In this document: positions 1 through 7,592 of the stretch, in pieces | How the letters are laid out: each line of letters starts with the position of its first letter | Position numbering within the stretch: position 1 is the first letter of the stretch | Origin: SVTX01 sp045658225 | Lineage (GTDB): Bacteria > Bacillota > Clostridia > Oscillospirales > CAG-272 | Direction: 5' to 3' | DNA: 19,067 nt | Assembly: GCA_045658225.1 (NCBI GenBank) | Contig: JAZOUO010000109.1 | Coordinates: forward strand, 1-19,067 | Notes under the pieces: generated by a model | The model's input: the letters and a program-made list of their open reading frames with translations, nothing else | Told to the model about the DNA's origin: nothing | Databases searched by the model: none | Position numbers and translations under genes: made by a program

Positions 1-48
1 CCAGCCAAACACAAAGGGGCGCAGATGCGCCCCTTTGTGTTTGGCTGG
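1..48 (-). terminator. Strong hairpin overlapping the 3' end of tRNA-Gln
   Basis: Perfect inverted repeat with 22-nt arms (1-22 and 27-48) and a 4-nt loop. It lies immediately 3' of the minus-strand tRNA-Gln and its proximal arm includes the last seven nucleotides of the tRNA (CCAGCCA). It is probably the tRNA terminator. Any U-tract beyond the distal arm would fall outside the window, so termination is inferred. The hairpin could also serve a gene entering from the left. Confidence 0.7.
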
Positions 49-116
49 GGTGGCCAGATTTGAACTGACGAATGCAGGAGTCAAAGTCCTGTGCCTTACC
101 GCTTGGCGACACCCCA
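42..116 (-). tRNA. tRNA-Gln (anticodon UUG)
   Basis: The minus strand folds as a full cloverleaf. The acceptor stem pairs TGGGGTG with CACCCCA, followed by a G discriminator and an encoded CCA (42-44). The anticodon stem CAGGA/TCCTG closes the loop CTTTGAC, giving anticodon TTG, which reads CAA (and CAG by wobble) as glutamine. The T arm carries GTTCAAATC. Encoding the CCA end is common in Bacillota. The gene has its own promoter (133-162) and is followed directly by a strong hairpin, so it appears to be transcribed on its own. Confidence 0.96.
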
Positions 117-132
117 ATATTTGTACTGTGAT

Positions 133-162
133 ATTATATCACACCTCGGGCGAGAATGTCAA
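133..162 (-). promoter_or_regulatory. Sigma-A-type promoter of tRNA-Gln
   Basis: On the minus strand TTGACA (157-162) and TATAAT (133-138) are separated by 18 bp, both perfect consensus hexamers. The -10 ends 16 nt before the mature tRNA 5' end, as expected for a short tRNA leader. Confidence 0.85.
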
Positions 163-248
163 TACCCAAAGGACAAAATAAAAAGTTCTTTTTTCTCTGT
201 CTTGCGAAAAATATCGAATAGTTTTTTATGGCAATTTTAGAAAACACC

Positions 249-277
249 TTTACAATTTGCACAAAATCAGTTAAAAT
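249..277 (+). promoter_or_regulatory. Probable promoter of fbp
   Basis: TTTACA (249-254) and TAAAAT (272-277) lie 17 bp apart in an AT-rich stretch about 40 bp ahead of the fbp start codon. Each hexamer is one mismatch from consensus. Confidence 0.55.
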
Positions 278-318
278 ATAAATATAGAGACGCAAATAAA
301 AAAGGGAGAGCTTCATAT

Positions 319-2286
319 ATGAAAAAAACGGCGTACACACCCGAACAAATAAAAATGTTGAATCTTCTATCCAAGCAATATCCCTCGATACAGACGGCAG
401 GGGCAGCTGTCGTCAATCTCAACGCGATACTCAATCTGCCAAAGGGAACAGAACATTTCCTCAGCGACCTGCATGGTGAGGCGGAGGCATTCAAGCACAT
501 ACTTAATAACTGCTCGGGAGTCATAAGAGAAAAGGTGGACAATTTGTTCTACCGCTTCGTTTCCGAGAGCGAGAGACGCGAGCTTTGCACTCTCATCTAC
601 TACCCTGCGGAAAAAATAGAGGAGCTTCACGCCAAGGGAGAGGACTCGCCTGAGTGGTATGACCTCACGCTTTACAGACTTGTTGACCTTGCGCGCTCGG
701 TCGCGTCAAAATACACGCGTTCAAAGGTGCGCGACGCGCTCCCGTCGGAATATCAAAACATAATCGACGAGCTGCTTCACACCTCAGGTGAGGAGCACAA
801 CAAGCAGGAATATTACCGCAACATTATCTCCACCATAATTGAGATTGGGCAAGCACCCGCATTCGTCGAAGCGCTCTGCTCGCTTATCAAGCGAATGGCG
901 GTGGACTGCTTGCACGTCGTAGGTGACATTTACGACAGAGGTCAGCGAGCTGACAAAATACTTGATATGCTTATGGCTCACCATAACGTTGACGTTCAGT
1001 GGGGCAATCACGACATAGTCTGGATGGGCGCTGCGGCAGGAAGCCCTGCATGTGTTGCGAGTGTGCTTAATCTTGCGGTGCAGTACAATACTCTCTCACT
1101 TGTTGAAAATTCCTACGGAATAAGTCTTCGCGACCTTATTGGCTTTGCGCAGGAAACTTACGGAGACTGCTCGGGCTTTATGCCTCGTTCAGCCGAGGAC
1201 AAAGACTATATCAAGAATAACATGAGCAGTCTTTCAAAGGCTCACAAGGCGATAGCGATAATTCTTTTCAAGCTTGAGGGACAGCTTATCATGCGCCATC
1301 CCGAATACGAGATGGAGGGCAGACTTCTGCTTGACAAGATAGACCGAGACAAAAAGGCAGTCACTATCGAAGGCGTGGAATACCCCCTTGACGACTGCGA
1401 TTTCCCGACTATCGACATAAACAACCCCTATGCGCTCTCTCCCGAAGAGGAGGGACTTATGGCGTCGCTCACCCGTGCGTTTAAGCATAGCGCGGCGCTT
1501 CAGGCGCACGTCAAGTTCCTGTATGCAAAGGGAAGCCTTTATAAAATTTACAATCAAAATCTACTTTTCCACGGTTGTATTCCCATGGCCGAGGACGGAA
1601 ATTTCCAGGAAGTGAAACTTTACGACGGACGTTCTGTGTCAGGCAAGGAATATATGGATAGCTGTGACAGAATTGCGCGTCTTGCATACTATAACCACGA
1701 CAAAAACGCACTTGACTTTATGTACTATCTTTGGTGCGGAAAGCGCAGTCCGCTGTTTGGACGCGAGAAGATGACCACCTTTGAGAGATGCTTTATCTCG
1801 GACAAAAGCGTATGGACAGAAAAGAAAAATCCTTATTACTCGTTTATTGATAATTATGACGCTATATGTAAGATCCTCCACGAGTTTGGACTGAACGAGA
1901 GAAGCTCGCACGTCATAAATGGACATGTTCCCGTAAAGGCGGGCGCAGGTGAGAATCCCGTAAAGGCAAACGGCAGATATATTCTTATTGACGGCGGTTT
2001 CTGCAAGGCGTATCACACGACCACGGGTATTGCGGGCTATACGCTCATTTACTCGTCTCGAGGACTGAGACTCGTGTCTCACGGCGCGTTTGAGGGCAAG
2101 GCGGCAGCTATTAAGGAAAACAAGGACATTCTTGCTACGACCGACGTTGTGTTTGAGATGATGAACAGACGAATGATGGTTGCGGATACTGACGAAGGCA
2201 AGGAGCTTATAGACAGAAAGTCTGACCTTAAGGATCTGCTTGATGCATATCGCACGGGTATGATTAAGCCCAACGAACAAATTTAA
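319..2286 (+). CDS. fbp: Class III fructose-1,6-bisphosphatase
   Basis: Cytoplasmic gluconeogenic enzyme that hydrolyses fructose 1,6-bisphosphate to fructose 6-phosphate and phosphate. The 655-residue length fits the Firmicutes-specific class III family, which is built on a metallophosphoesterase core. Visible metal-site motifs are FLSDLHGE (about residues 47-54), GDIYDRG (about 202-208) and WGNHD (about 228-232). A C-terminal block NGHVPVKAGAGENP precedes ILIDGGF and supplies the late conserved histidine. The start is supported by a purine-rich GGGAG about 10 nt upstream and by a candidate promoter at 249-277. It is monocistronic and ends at a hairpin terminator shared with the convergent gene. 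Nothing looks truncated or out of family. Confidence 0.96.
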   Translation: MKKTAYTPEQIKMLNLLSKQYPSIQTAGAAVVNLNAILNLPKGTEHFLSDLHGEAEAFKHILNNCSGVIREKVDNLFYRFVSESERRELCTLIYYPAEKIEELHAKGEDSPEWYDLTLYRLVDLARSVASKYTRSKVRDALPSEYQNIIDELLHTSGEEHNKQEYYRNIISTIIEIGQAPAFVEALCSLIKRMAVDCLHVVGDIYDRGQRADKILDMLMAHHNVDVQWGNHDIVWMGAAAGSPACVASVLNLAVQYNTLSLVENSYGISLRDLIGFAQETYGDCSGFMPRSAEDKDYIKNNMSSLSKAHKAIAIILFKLEGQLIMRHPEYEMEGRLLLDKIDRDKKAVTIEGVEYPLDDCDFPTIDINNPYALSPEEEGLMASLTRAFKHSAALQAHVKFLYAKGSLYKIYNQNLLFHGCIPMAEDGNFQEVKLYDGRSVSGKEYMDSCDRIARLAYYNHDKNALDFMYYLWCGKRSPLFGREKMTTFERCFISDKSVWTEKKNPYYSFIDNYDAICKILHEFGLNERSSHVINGHVPVKAGAGENPVKANGRYILIDGGFCKAYHTTTGIAGYTLIYSSRGLRLVSHGAFEGKAAAIKENKDILATTDVVFEMMNRRMMVADTDEGKELIDRKSDLKDLLDAYRTGMIKPNEQI

Positions 2287-2297
2287 TTTTGATAATA

Positions 2298-2327
2298 AAA
2301 AACGCTTACCGTAAGGTAAGCGTTTTT
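2298..2327. terminator. Bidirectional terminator between convergent genes
   Basis: Perfect 13-bp stem (2298-2310 with 2315-2327) and a GTAA loop. The stem is flanked by an A-run and a T-run, so it can terminate fbp on the plus strand and the zinc-ribbon gene's convergent transcript on the minus strand. Confidence 0.9.
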
Positions 2328-2335
2328 GTTTGATG

Positions 2336-3436
2336 TTATTCGTTTGTGGGTTCTTCGACTATGGGAGTTTCCACAACCACGGGAGTTTCCTCAACTGCGG
2401 AAGCCTCTATAACCGTTTCAGCCTCATGCGTTGCTTCAATAATTGCGGCGTTGGTGAGCTGTGCTACGCGAGCAAGCTCTGCCTCCTCTTGAGCGATACA
2501 AGCGTTGTTTTCCATCTGTACCGCGTGTATCTTGTTAAAGAGTATTCCCGCGCAGATAAGAAACGCGCCGATCGCGGCGGGCAAAATATTTGGCATGCTG
2601 TTTGACATTTCAAACGAGCCGATATTAAAGCGGGCGAAAGTGGTTGCGCCGAGCGTTATCGCGGCGTAAATTATACCCATTACCAGCATAAATTTACCGG
2701 GGGATTTTTCTGCTCTGTACGTTCCGAATGTGCAGGTGTTCTCAAGCTCCAAAACATAATTTTCAGCTTTTTTAAGCATAATGCCGTAAATAATATAGAA
2801 AGGAATGTATACAATTAATTCAATTATTGATCTGAATATAAAAAAGGCAATAATTTTTCCAATAACATCTCCGGCATCTATAGCACCGGATGTAAGCTCA
2901 TCAGCTATATCCTGAGTAATTAAGCCCCCTGTAAGAAGCACATCTGCAAATTGTCTCATAAATTCGCCGTCTTCAAACGTCGCCTTTGTTGCTTCCCATG
3001 TAAAGCCGAATATTACCGCGCAGATGATGATCATGACAAGACATACGATAAGCAATATGTAAAGCACCTTTGAGAATATGCGCCATGCTTTAAGCAGTCC
3101 TCTGATTTTTGAAATATTCTTTGCGTCGGGAGCAGTCTTTGCCGTGTAGGTTTTCCAGCAGGCGATAACGGCTATGAGAGACAAGACAAACGTAAGTATT
3201 GCCTCTATTCCTCCGCCCATGAAGATGGATATAAAGCCCACCCCGCAGAGAATGCTTGTGAAAATCGAAAAAATAAGAAATATTTGAGAATGAAAAATAT
3301 CAGAGAGAATGGCAAGGGTTCTGTTTTTGGCCGCCAGAAATCTACCCTTTTGCTGTTCCATGGCGAAATGCTCGCCGCATACGTTGCATATAATAGAGCC
3401 GTCATTCAGCTCCGCGCCACATTTTGGACAATACAT
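2336..3436 (-). CDS. Zinc-ribbon multi-spanning membrane protein of unknown function
   Basis: No specific function is recognised. The first 21 residues form a zinc ribbon, CPKC then CNVC with cysteines at about 3, 6, 17 and 20. The remainder is an integral membrane protein: hydrophobic segments are visible at about residues 50-72, 75-93, 122-148, 190-220, 255-272 and 285-302. The last 60 residues are hydrophilic, rich in Ala, Glu and Val, and contain near-repeats of VVETPIVEEP, probably a flexible cytoplasmic tail. Such zinc-ribbon plus membrane-domain proteins are common and mostly uncharacterised in Clostridia. The start is fixed by GGAGG 6 nt upstream and by a strong minus-strand promoter at 3494-3522. 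It is a single-gene unit, divergent from the U32 operon. Confidence 0.8.
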   Translation of the reverse strand: MYCPKCGAELNDGSIICNVCGEHFAMEQQKGRFLAAKNRTLAILSDIFHSQIFLIFSIFTSILCGVGFISIFMGGGIEAILTFVLSLIAVIACWKTYTAKTAPDAKNISKIRGLLKAWRIFSKVLYILLIVCLVMIIICAVIFGFTWEATKATFEDGEFMRQFADVLLTGGLITQDIADELTSGAIDAGDVIGKIIAFFIFRSIIELIVYIPFYIIYGIMLKKAENYVLELENTCTFGTYRAEKSPGKFMLVMGIIYAAITLGATTFARFNIGSFEMSNSMPNILPAAIGAFLICAGILFNKIHAVQMENNACIAQEEAELARVAQLTNAAIIEATHEAETVIEASAVEETPVVVETPIVEEPTNE

Positions 3437-3493
3437 AAAAAACCTCCGTTCAATATTATTTTATGCACCCATAGGATGCAATCTTACACTGCT

Positions 3494-3522
3494 ATTATAT
3501 CACAAAATCAGGTATTGTTCAA
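3494..3522 (-). promoter_or_regulatory. Promoter of the zinc-ribbon membrane protein gene
   Basis: On the minus strand TTGAAC (3517-3522), a 17-bp spacer and a perfect TATAAT (3494-3499) lie about 58 bp upstream of the start codon. Confidence 0.8.
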
Positions 3523-3569
3523 GATATTTTTTGTTTTTGTTTCTGCAACATAACCAACGGATTTTACGA

Positions 3570-3598
3570 TTGACATAATTCTTTGTTTATGATAAAAT
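3570..3598 (+). promoter_or_regulatory. Promoter of the U32-uppP-rnmV operon
   Basis: TTGACA (3570-3575), a 17-bp spacer and TAAAAT (3593-3598). The predicted transcription start is near 3605, which rules out the upstream in-frame ATG at 3583 as the start of the U32 gene. Confidence 0.8.
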
Positions 3599-3633
3599 AT
3601 AAAGAGAAGAATCCAGAATGCGAAAGGCAGACA

Positions 3634-4923
3634 ATGTCTATGAATAAAAACATAAAAAGACCCGAGCTACTCTCACCCGCGGGCAACTTTGAAAAGCTTA
3701 AGGCTGCGCTTCTTTACGGTGCGGACGCAGTGTACTGCGCAGGAATAAACTTCGGCATGCGCTCGGCAGCTGATAACTTCACAGTTGAGGAGCTGCGCGA
3801 GGCTGTGGAATACACCCACAATAGAGGCAAAAAGATATACCTTACTTTAAATACTATGCCACACGGCGACGAATATGCCGATCTTGAAAAATTTATTGTT
3901 GAGATAAAGGACTTTGGAATTGACGCATTTATTATCGCCGATCTCGGTGTCATGTCTCTTGTCAAGAGAGTTGCGCCAAATATGGAAATACACGTCTCCA
4001 CACAGGCGAGTATAGTCTCTCCCGAGGCGGCAAGAGCGTATGCGGCTCTTGGAGCAAAAAGACTTGTGCTTGCGCGCGAGCTTGACTTTAATGAGATAAA
4101 GGCAATAAGAGACGGACTTGACGAGGATATTGAACTTGAAGCCTTTATTCACGGCTCTATGTGCGTGTCGTATAGCGGAAGATGTATGCTTTCGCAGATG
4201 CTCACGGGCAGGGACGGAAACCGCGGCAAATGCACCCAGCCTTGCCGTTGGAACTATGTTGTCTATGAGGAAAAGCGACCCGACACACCCATACCGATAG
4301 AGCAGAACGAGCTTGGCACGTTCATTATGTCCTCAAAGGATATGTGCACCATTGAGCATATCCCCGAGCTTATAGCCAGCGGAATAAACTCCTTCAAGAT
4401 CGAGGGCAGAATGAAGTCCGCGTACTATACCGCAGTGGTCACGAATGCGTACAGAATGGCGATAGACACATATTTGGCAGACCCTGAAAATTACGCATAT
4501 AACTCCGACTGGTACAGAGAGCTTGACAGCGTATCCCACAGAGAATACTGCACAGGGTACTATCTTGACAAGCCAATGGAAAATCATCAGCTCGCTACGC
4601 AAAACGGCTATATACGTGAAAAAGCATATTTTGCAACCGCCACGGACTATAATGAACAAGAGGCGGATCAGCTTTTAAGTCTTGGTGTTGAACTTGAAAA
4701 TGAAAGCGGCAGGCTTTACAGATTTATACAGAGAAACAAAGTGTCCATAGGTGACAGCGCGGAGGTCATTTCTCCGTCAAAGATAGGCAAGCCATTCACA
4801 GTAGGCGAGTTATATTCACAAAATGGAGAGGCTATACCGTCAGCTCCTCATCCGTCAATGATATTCTGGTGCAGAGTACCGTTTGACGTGAGCGAGGGCG
4901 ATATTATGAGATCGGGAGATTGA
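3634..4923 (+). CDS. trhP: U32 family protein, tRNA 5-hydroxyuridine synthesis (TrhP/YrrO-like)
   Basis: U32-family protein. Members of this size (about 430 residues) include TrhP/YegQ and B. subtilis YrrO, which use prephenate and an iron-sulfur centre to make 5-hydroxyuridine at tRNA position 34; the family was formerly annotated as peptidases or collagenases. The N-terminal motif RPELLSPAGN begins a barrel-like domain. The diagnostic signature EAFIHGSMCVSYSGRC is followed by GNRGKCTQPCRW, supplying the conserved cysteines. The C-terminal region resembles the usual accessory domain. The ATG at 3634 is preferred: AAAGG lies 6 nt upstream, whereas an earlier in-frame ATG at 3583 falls inside the promoter. 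The stop is separated by one base from uppP, indicating an operon. Assignment to TrhP rather than another U32 member is family-level. Confidence 0.85.
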   Translation: MSMNKNIKRPELLSPAGNFEKLKAALLYGADAVYCAGINFGMRSAADNFTVEELREAVEYTHNRGKKIYLTLNTMPHGDEYADLEKFIVEIKDFGIDAFIIADLGVMSLVKRVAPNMEIHVSTQASIVSPEAARAYAALGAKRLVLARELDFNEIKAIRDGLDEDIELEAFIHGSMCVSYSGRCMLSQMLTGRDGNRGKCTQPCRWNYVVYEEKRPDTPIPIEQNELGTFIMSSKDMCTIEHIPELIASGINSFKIEGRMKSAYYTAVVTNAYRMAIDTYLADPENYAYNSDWYRELDSVSHREYCTGYYLDKPMENHQLATQNGYIREKAYFATATDYNEQEADQLLSLGVELENESGRLYRFIQRNKVSIGDSAEVISPSKIGKPFTVGELYSQNGEAIPSAPHPSMIFWCRVPFDVSEGDIMRSGD

Positions 4924-4924
4924 T

Positions 4925-5812
4925 ATGTTCATTGAAATATTAAAGAGTATTCTTTTTGGAATAGTGGAGGGAATTACCGAGTGGTTGCCCGTATCAAGCA
5001 CGGGGCATCTCATTTTGCTCGGCGAGTTTTTAAAGCTTGACGTTGCCCCTACCCTCGGCGCAACGTTCTCAGAGGAATACGGCAGTATGTTTGAGGTGGT
5101 TATACAGCTCGGTGCGATACTTGCCGTTGCTGTGATATACTTCCAGAAGCTCAATCCTTTTTTAAACAAGAAAAACACACTTGAGAAAAAAAGCACTTGG
5201 AAGCTTTGGGGCAAGGTTGTTATAGCGAGTATTCCCGCAGCGCTTGTTGGAGTTGTGGGCGACAAGCTTCTTGAAAAAATCTCGGGCAAGGATATAGACG
5301 GCTGGATATTTAATTGGAAAACAGTTGCGGCGGCACTCATTATCTATGGAATTTTATTTATTGTGATTGAGAAAACTCACAAGACCGACGCATCAGTTGA
5401 GCGTGTTGAGGACATAAGCATAGGACAGTCCTTGGCTATAGGTTGCTTTCAGGTGTTGTCTATTGTTCCCGGCACGTCGCGTTCGGGTTCGACTATACTC
5501 GGCGCAAGAATGATAGGCATCTCCCGTCCTGCGGCGGCGGAGTTTTCATTTTTTCTCGGAATCCCCGCGATTGCGGGTGCGGCGCTTATCAAGGGTGCAA
5601 GCTTTGCAAAGTACGTGCTTGAAGCAGACGTCACTATTCCCGCAACTGCGATAGTTGCCCTTATCACAGCGACGGTCGTGTCCTTTGCGGTATCTATGGT
5701 GGTGGTTCGATTCCTTGTGGACTTCGTGAAAAAGCACAGCTTTATTCCTTTTGGAATATATAGAATCGTGCTTGGCGCGCTTGTGATAATCTACTTCCTT
5801 GTCAGAGGCTAA
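4925..5812 (+). CDS. uppP: Undecaprenyl-diphosphatase UppP (BacA type)
   Basis: Integral membrane phosphatase that converts undecaprenyl diphosphate to undecaprenyl phosphate, the lipid carrier for peptidoglycan, teichoic acid and capsule synthesis; overexpression gives bacitracin resistance in this family. The 295-residue length is slightly longer than typical. The N-terminal signature EGITEWLPVSSTGHLIL (about residues 15-31) and the second catalytic motif PGTSRSGSTI (about 182-191) are both intact, and several hydrophobic helices follow. The start lies one base after the U32 stop with GGGAG in the preceding coding end, and the stop is 3 nt before the RNase M5-like start, so the three genes are translationally close-coupled. 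It probably also serves the surface-polymer cassette that begins at 6691. Confidence 0.95.
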   Translation: MFIEILKSILFGIVEGITEWLPVSSTGHLILLGEFLKLDVAPTLGATFSEEYGSMFEVVIQLGAILAVAVIYFQKLNPFLNKKNTLEKKSTWKLWGKVVIASIPAALVGVVGDKLLEKISGKDIDGWIFNWKTVAAALIIYGILFIVIEKTHKTDASVERVEDISIGQSLAIGCFQVLSIVPGTSRSGSTILGARMIGISRPAAAEFSFFLGIPAIAGAALIKGASFAKYVLEADVTIPATAIVALITATVVSFAVSMVVVRFLVDFVKKHSFIPFGIYRIVLGALVIIYFLVRG

Positions 5813-5815
5813 ATA

Positions 5816-6412
5816 ATGGAAAAATTGACTTTGAGATACCCCATAATAGTTGAGGGCAAATACGATAAAATAAAGCTCTCGTCCATAATGGATGGCACAA
5901 TTATCACGACTGACGGATTTGGGCTTTTCAAAAATTCGGAGAGACTTTCTTTGCTCCAAAGGCTTGCCGAAAAAACTCCCGTGATAGTTCTGACCGATTC
6001 CGACGGCGGCGGCAAGGTGATACGCTCGCATATCACATCGGCAATACCCAAGGACAGACTTATCCAGCTCTACACCCCTCAAATTAAGGGAAGGGAAAAG
6101 CGAAAAAATGCCGACTCTGCCGAAGGCTTTTTAGGAATTGAGGGAGTTGAAGCAAAAATTCTCTACGATCTGCTTTTGCCGTTTTCGGCAGAGGGAGACC
6201 GTCAAGGCGCAACTATAAGCCGCGCCGAGATAACGAAAACGGATTTTTTCTGCGACGGGCTTTCAGGCGGCGAGAACAGCTCGCAAAAAAGAGACCTGCT
6301 CGCAGAGAGACTTGGATTGCCTCGCGGAATGACCGCAAATTCTTTGCTCGAAGCGACAAGGATACTCTGCACGTATGAAGAATACAAATCTACAGTTCGG
6401 CAAATAAGCTGA
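5816..6412 (+). CDS. rnmV: RNase M5-like TOPRIM protein
   Basis: Resembles ribonuclease M5, the Firmicutes TOPRIM nuclease that matures 5S rRNA. The TOPRIM core shows IIVEGKYDK with the catalytic glutamate at residue 13 and VIVLTDSDGGG with the aspartates at about 61 and 63. An IIT-(T)-DG segment and the C-terminal GLSGGENSS...KRDLLAERLGLP block match the C-terminal domain seen in RNase M5-type proteins. The 198-residue length is near the family norm. No rRNA substrate and no ksgA, its common neighbour, is in the window; instead it is the third gene of the U32-uppP operon. Another TOPRIM subfamily is possible, but the two-domain layout favours M5. Confidence 0.78.
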   Translation: MEKLTLRYPIIVEGKYDKIKLSSIMDGTIITTDGFGLFKNSERLSLLQRLAEKTPVIVLTDSDGGGKVIRSHITSAIPKDRLIQLYTPQIKGREKRKNADSAEGFLGIEGVEAKILYDLLLPFSAEGDRQGATISRAEITKTDFFCDGLSGGENSSQKRDLLAERLGLPRGMTANSLLEATRILCTYEEYKSTVRQIS

Positions 6413-6420
6413 TTTTTAAT

Positions 6421-6469
6421 AAAAAACACCGTTTAATGTCACCCAATGTGGCAAAAAACGGTGTTTTTT
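6421..6469 (+). terminator. Terminator of the U32-uppP-rnmV operon
   Basis: A perfect 14-bp outer stem (6421-6434 with 6456-6469) ends in a T-run. The loop contains a second small stem (TGTCAC with GTGGCA, one G-U pair). Confidence 0.88.
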
Positions 6470-6558
6470 ATTTCCATTTTTTTCAGCAACTGTCACACTT
6501 TTTGCGCAGTGGTATATATTTTAAATATATTTAAGATTTAACAAAAGCTAAAGCATAG

Positions 6559-6587
6559 TTGACAAACTGTATTTATTATGTTATAAT
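6559..6587 (+). promoter_or_regulatory. Perfect-consensus promoter of the surface-polysaccharide cassette
   Basis: TTGACA (6559-6564), a 17-bp spacer and TATAAT (6582-6587) give a full consensus sigma-A promoter. The transcription start is predicted near 6594, leaving a leader of about 97 nt before the ATG at 6691. Confidence 0.9.
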
Positions 6588-6690
6588 ATGACGAAGAATG
6601 ACTGAAATCCGAGAATATTGTCTACTTGATATAGCCGAAGGTTCAGCTGATTACAACATAGCCGGACATAGGAATGATATAGGAGGAAAC

Positions 6691-7443
6691 ATGGATAATC
6701 TCAGAGAATATACGGAATATACGGCGTTTGATAATAAACAACCTGATTTCGAAGGATCCTTCGATTACAGAGTTAATTATTCCGATGAGTATTATGACGA
6801 ATATATTTCAAATTTTAAACCCAATAATAAAAAAAGACTGTTTTTCAGATTTATAAAGCGCACATTTGATATAGTTATGTCTATATTATTGATGATTATT
6901 TTGGCGCTTCCCATGCTTGTAATAGCCATTGTTGTTAAGTGCGATAGCAAGGGGCCCGCAATTTTCAATGGAGATCGCGTGGGCAGAGACGGCAAGAAGT
7001 TCAAGTGCTATAAATTCAGAACTATGAGAACTGATGCCCCCCGCGAGTGCCCTACATCCTTACTTGATCACCCCGAAACATATCAAACTCGCGTTGGAAA
7101 GGTCCTTCGCAGATATTCCCTTGATGAACTTCCTCAGCTCATATGCGTGCTTCGAGGTACAATGAGCTTTATTGGATACCGTCCGCTTGTACCTACCGAA
7201 CAGAATTGCAACGAAATGAGAAGAAAGCTTGGAGTTCTCACAATGCGCCCCGGTATTTCGGGATACGCACAGGTTCACGGAAGAGATGAGGTGTATTATA
7301 AAAACAAGGCTATAATGGATGCATACTATGTTAAGCGAGCATCTATTTGGCTGGATCTCAAGCTTATGTTCCAGACGGTGTGGGTAGTCCTCAAGCGCAA
7401 AGGAAATGCATCTGAAAATCAGGAAGAAAAGGATTGCAAGTAA
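6691..7443 (+). CDS. Polyprenyl-phosphate phosphoglycosyl transferase (bacterial sugar transferase, WcaJ/PglC fold)
   Basis: Initiating enzyme of surface polysaccharide assembly: it transfers a sugar-phosphate from a nucleotide sugar to undecaprenyl phosphate at the cytoplasmic face. From the ATG at 6691 the protein has 250 residues: an acidic, Tyr/Asp-rich leader (1-45), a basic stretch, one hydrophobic re-entrant helix (about 56-83) and the catalytic domain. Family motifs are KFRTM, the catalytic Asp-Glu dyad in YSLDELPQL (D145, E146), SFIGYRPLVP and RPGISGYAQV. The 6691 start has AGGAGG 4 nt upstream. An in-frame ATG at 6598 also exists, but it sits only a few bases past the predicted transcription start. 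It heads a cassette with LicD, TagD and a polymerase. The sugar substrate cannot be read from sequence. Confidence 0.92.
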   Translation: MDNLREYTEYTAFDNKQPDFEGSFDYRVNYSDEYYDEYISNFKPNNKKRLFFRFIKRTFDIVMSILLMIILALPMLVIAIVVKCDSKGPAIFNGDRVGRDGKKFKCYKFRTMRTDAPRECPTSLLDHPETYQTRVGKVLRRYSLDELPQLICVLRGTMSFIGYRPLVPTEQNCNEMRRKLGVLTMRPGISGYAQVHGRDEVYYKNKAIMDAYYVKRASIWLDLKLMFQTVWVVLKRKGNASENQEEKDCK

Positions 7444-7521
7444 AACAGAAAATCCTCTATAAAGATATATGGAATTAACGTATATCACAGTAGGAGAGTA
7501 ATTTAAATACAGATATGCTAA

Positions 7522-7567
7522 ATTTTCGAGCTGTGCAGTGCGCTTCCGCATCATACGGCTCGAAAAT
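7522..7567 (+). other. Intergenic hairpin between the sugar transferase and licD genes
   Basis: A perfect 10-bp inverted repeat (ATTTTCGAGC at 7522-7531, GCTCGAAAAT at 7558-7567) encloses a second small stem around CTTC. It is followed by an A/T-rich tail with only a broken T-run. It could be a partial terminator, an attenuator or an mRNA processing/stability element tuning expression of the downstream genes. Confidence 0.6.
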
Positions 7568-7592
7568 ATTTTAAATTAAGAAGGTGGATCAA

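Noticed and set aside
1639..2280. 213-codon minus-strand open frame inside fbp
   Set aside because: Antisense shadow of the well-supported fbp frame; no ribosome binding site or recognisable domains.
3583..3633. N-terminal extension of the U32 protein from the ATG at 3583
   Set aside because: The ATG lies between the -35 and -10 of a good promoter, and the ATG at 3634 has a proper Shine-Dalgarno site and matches the usual N-terminus.
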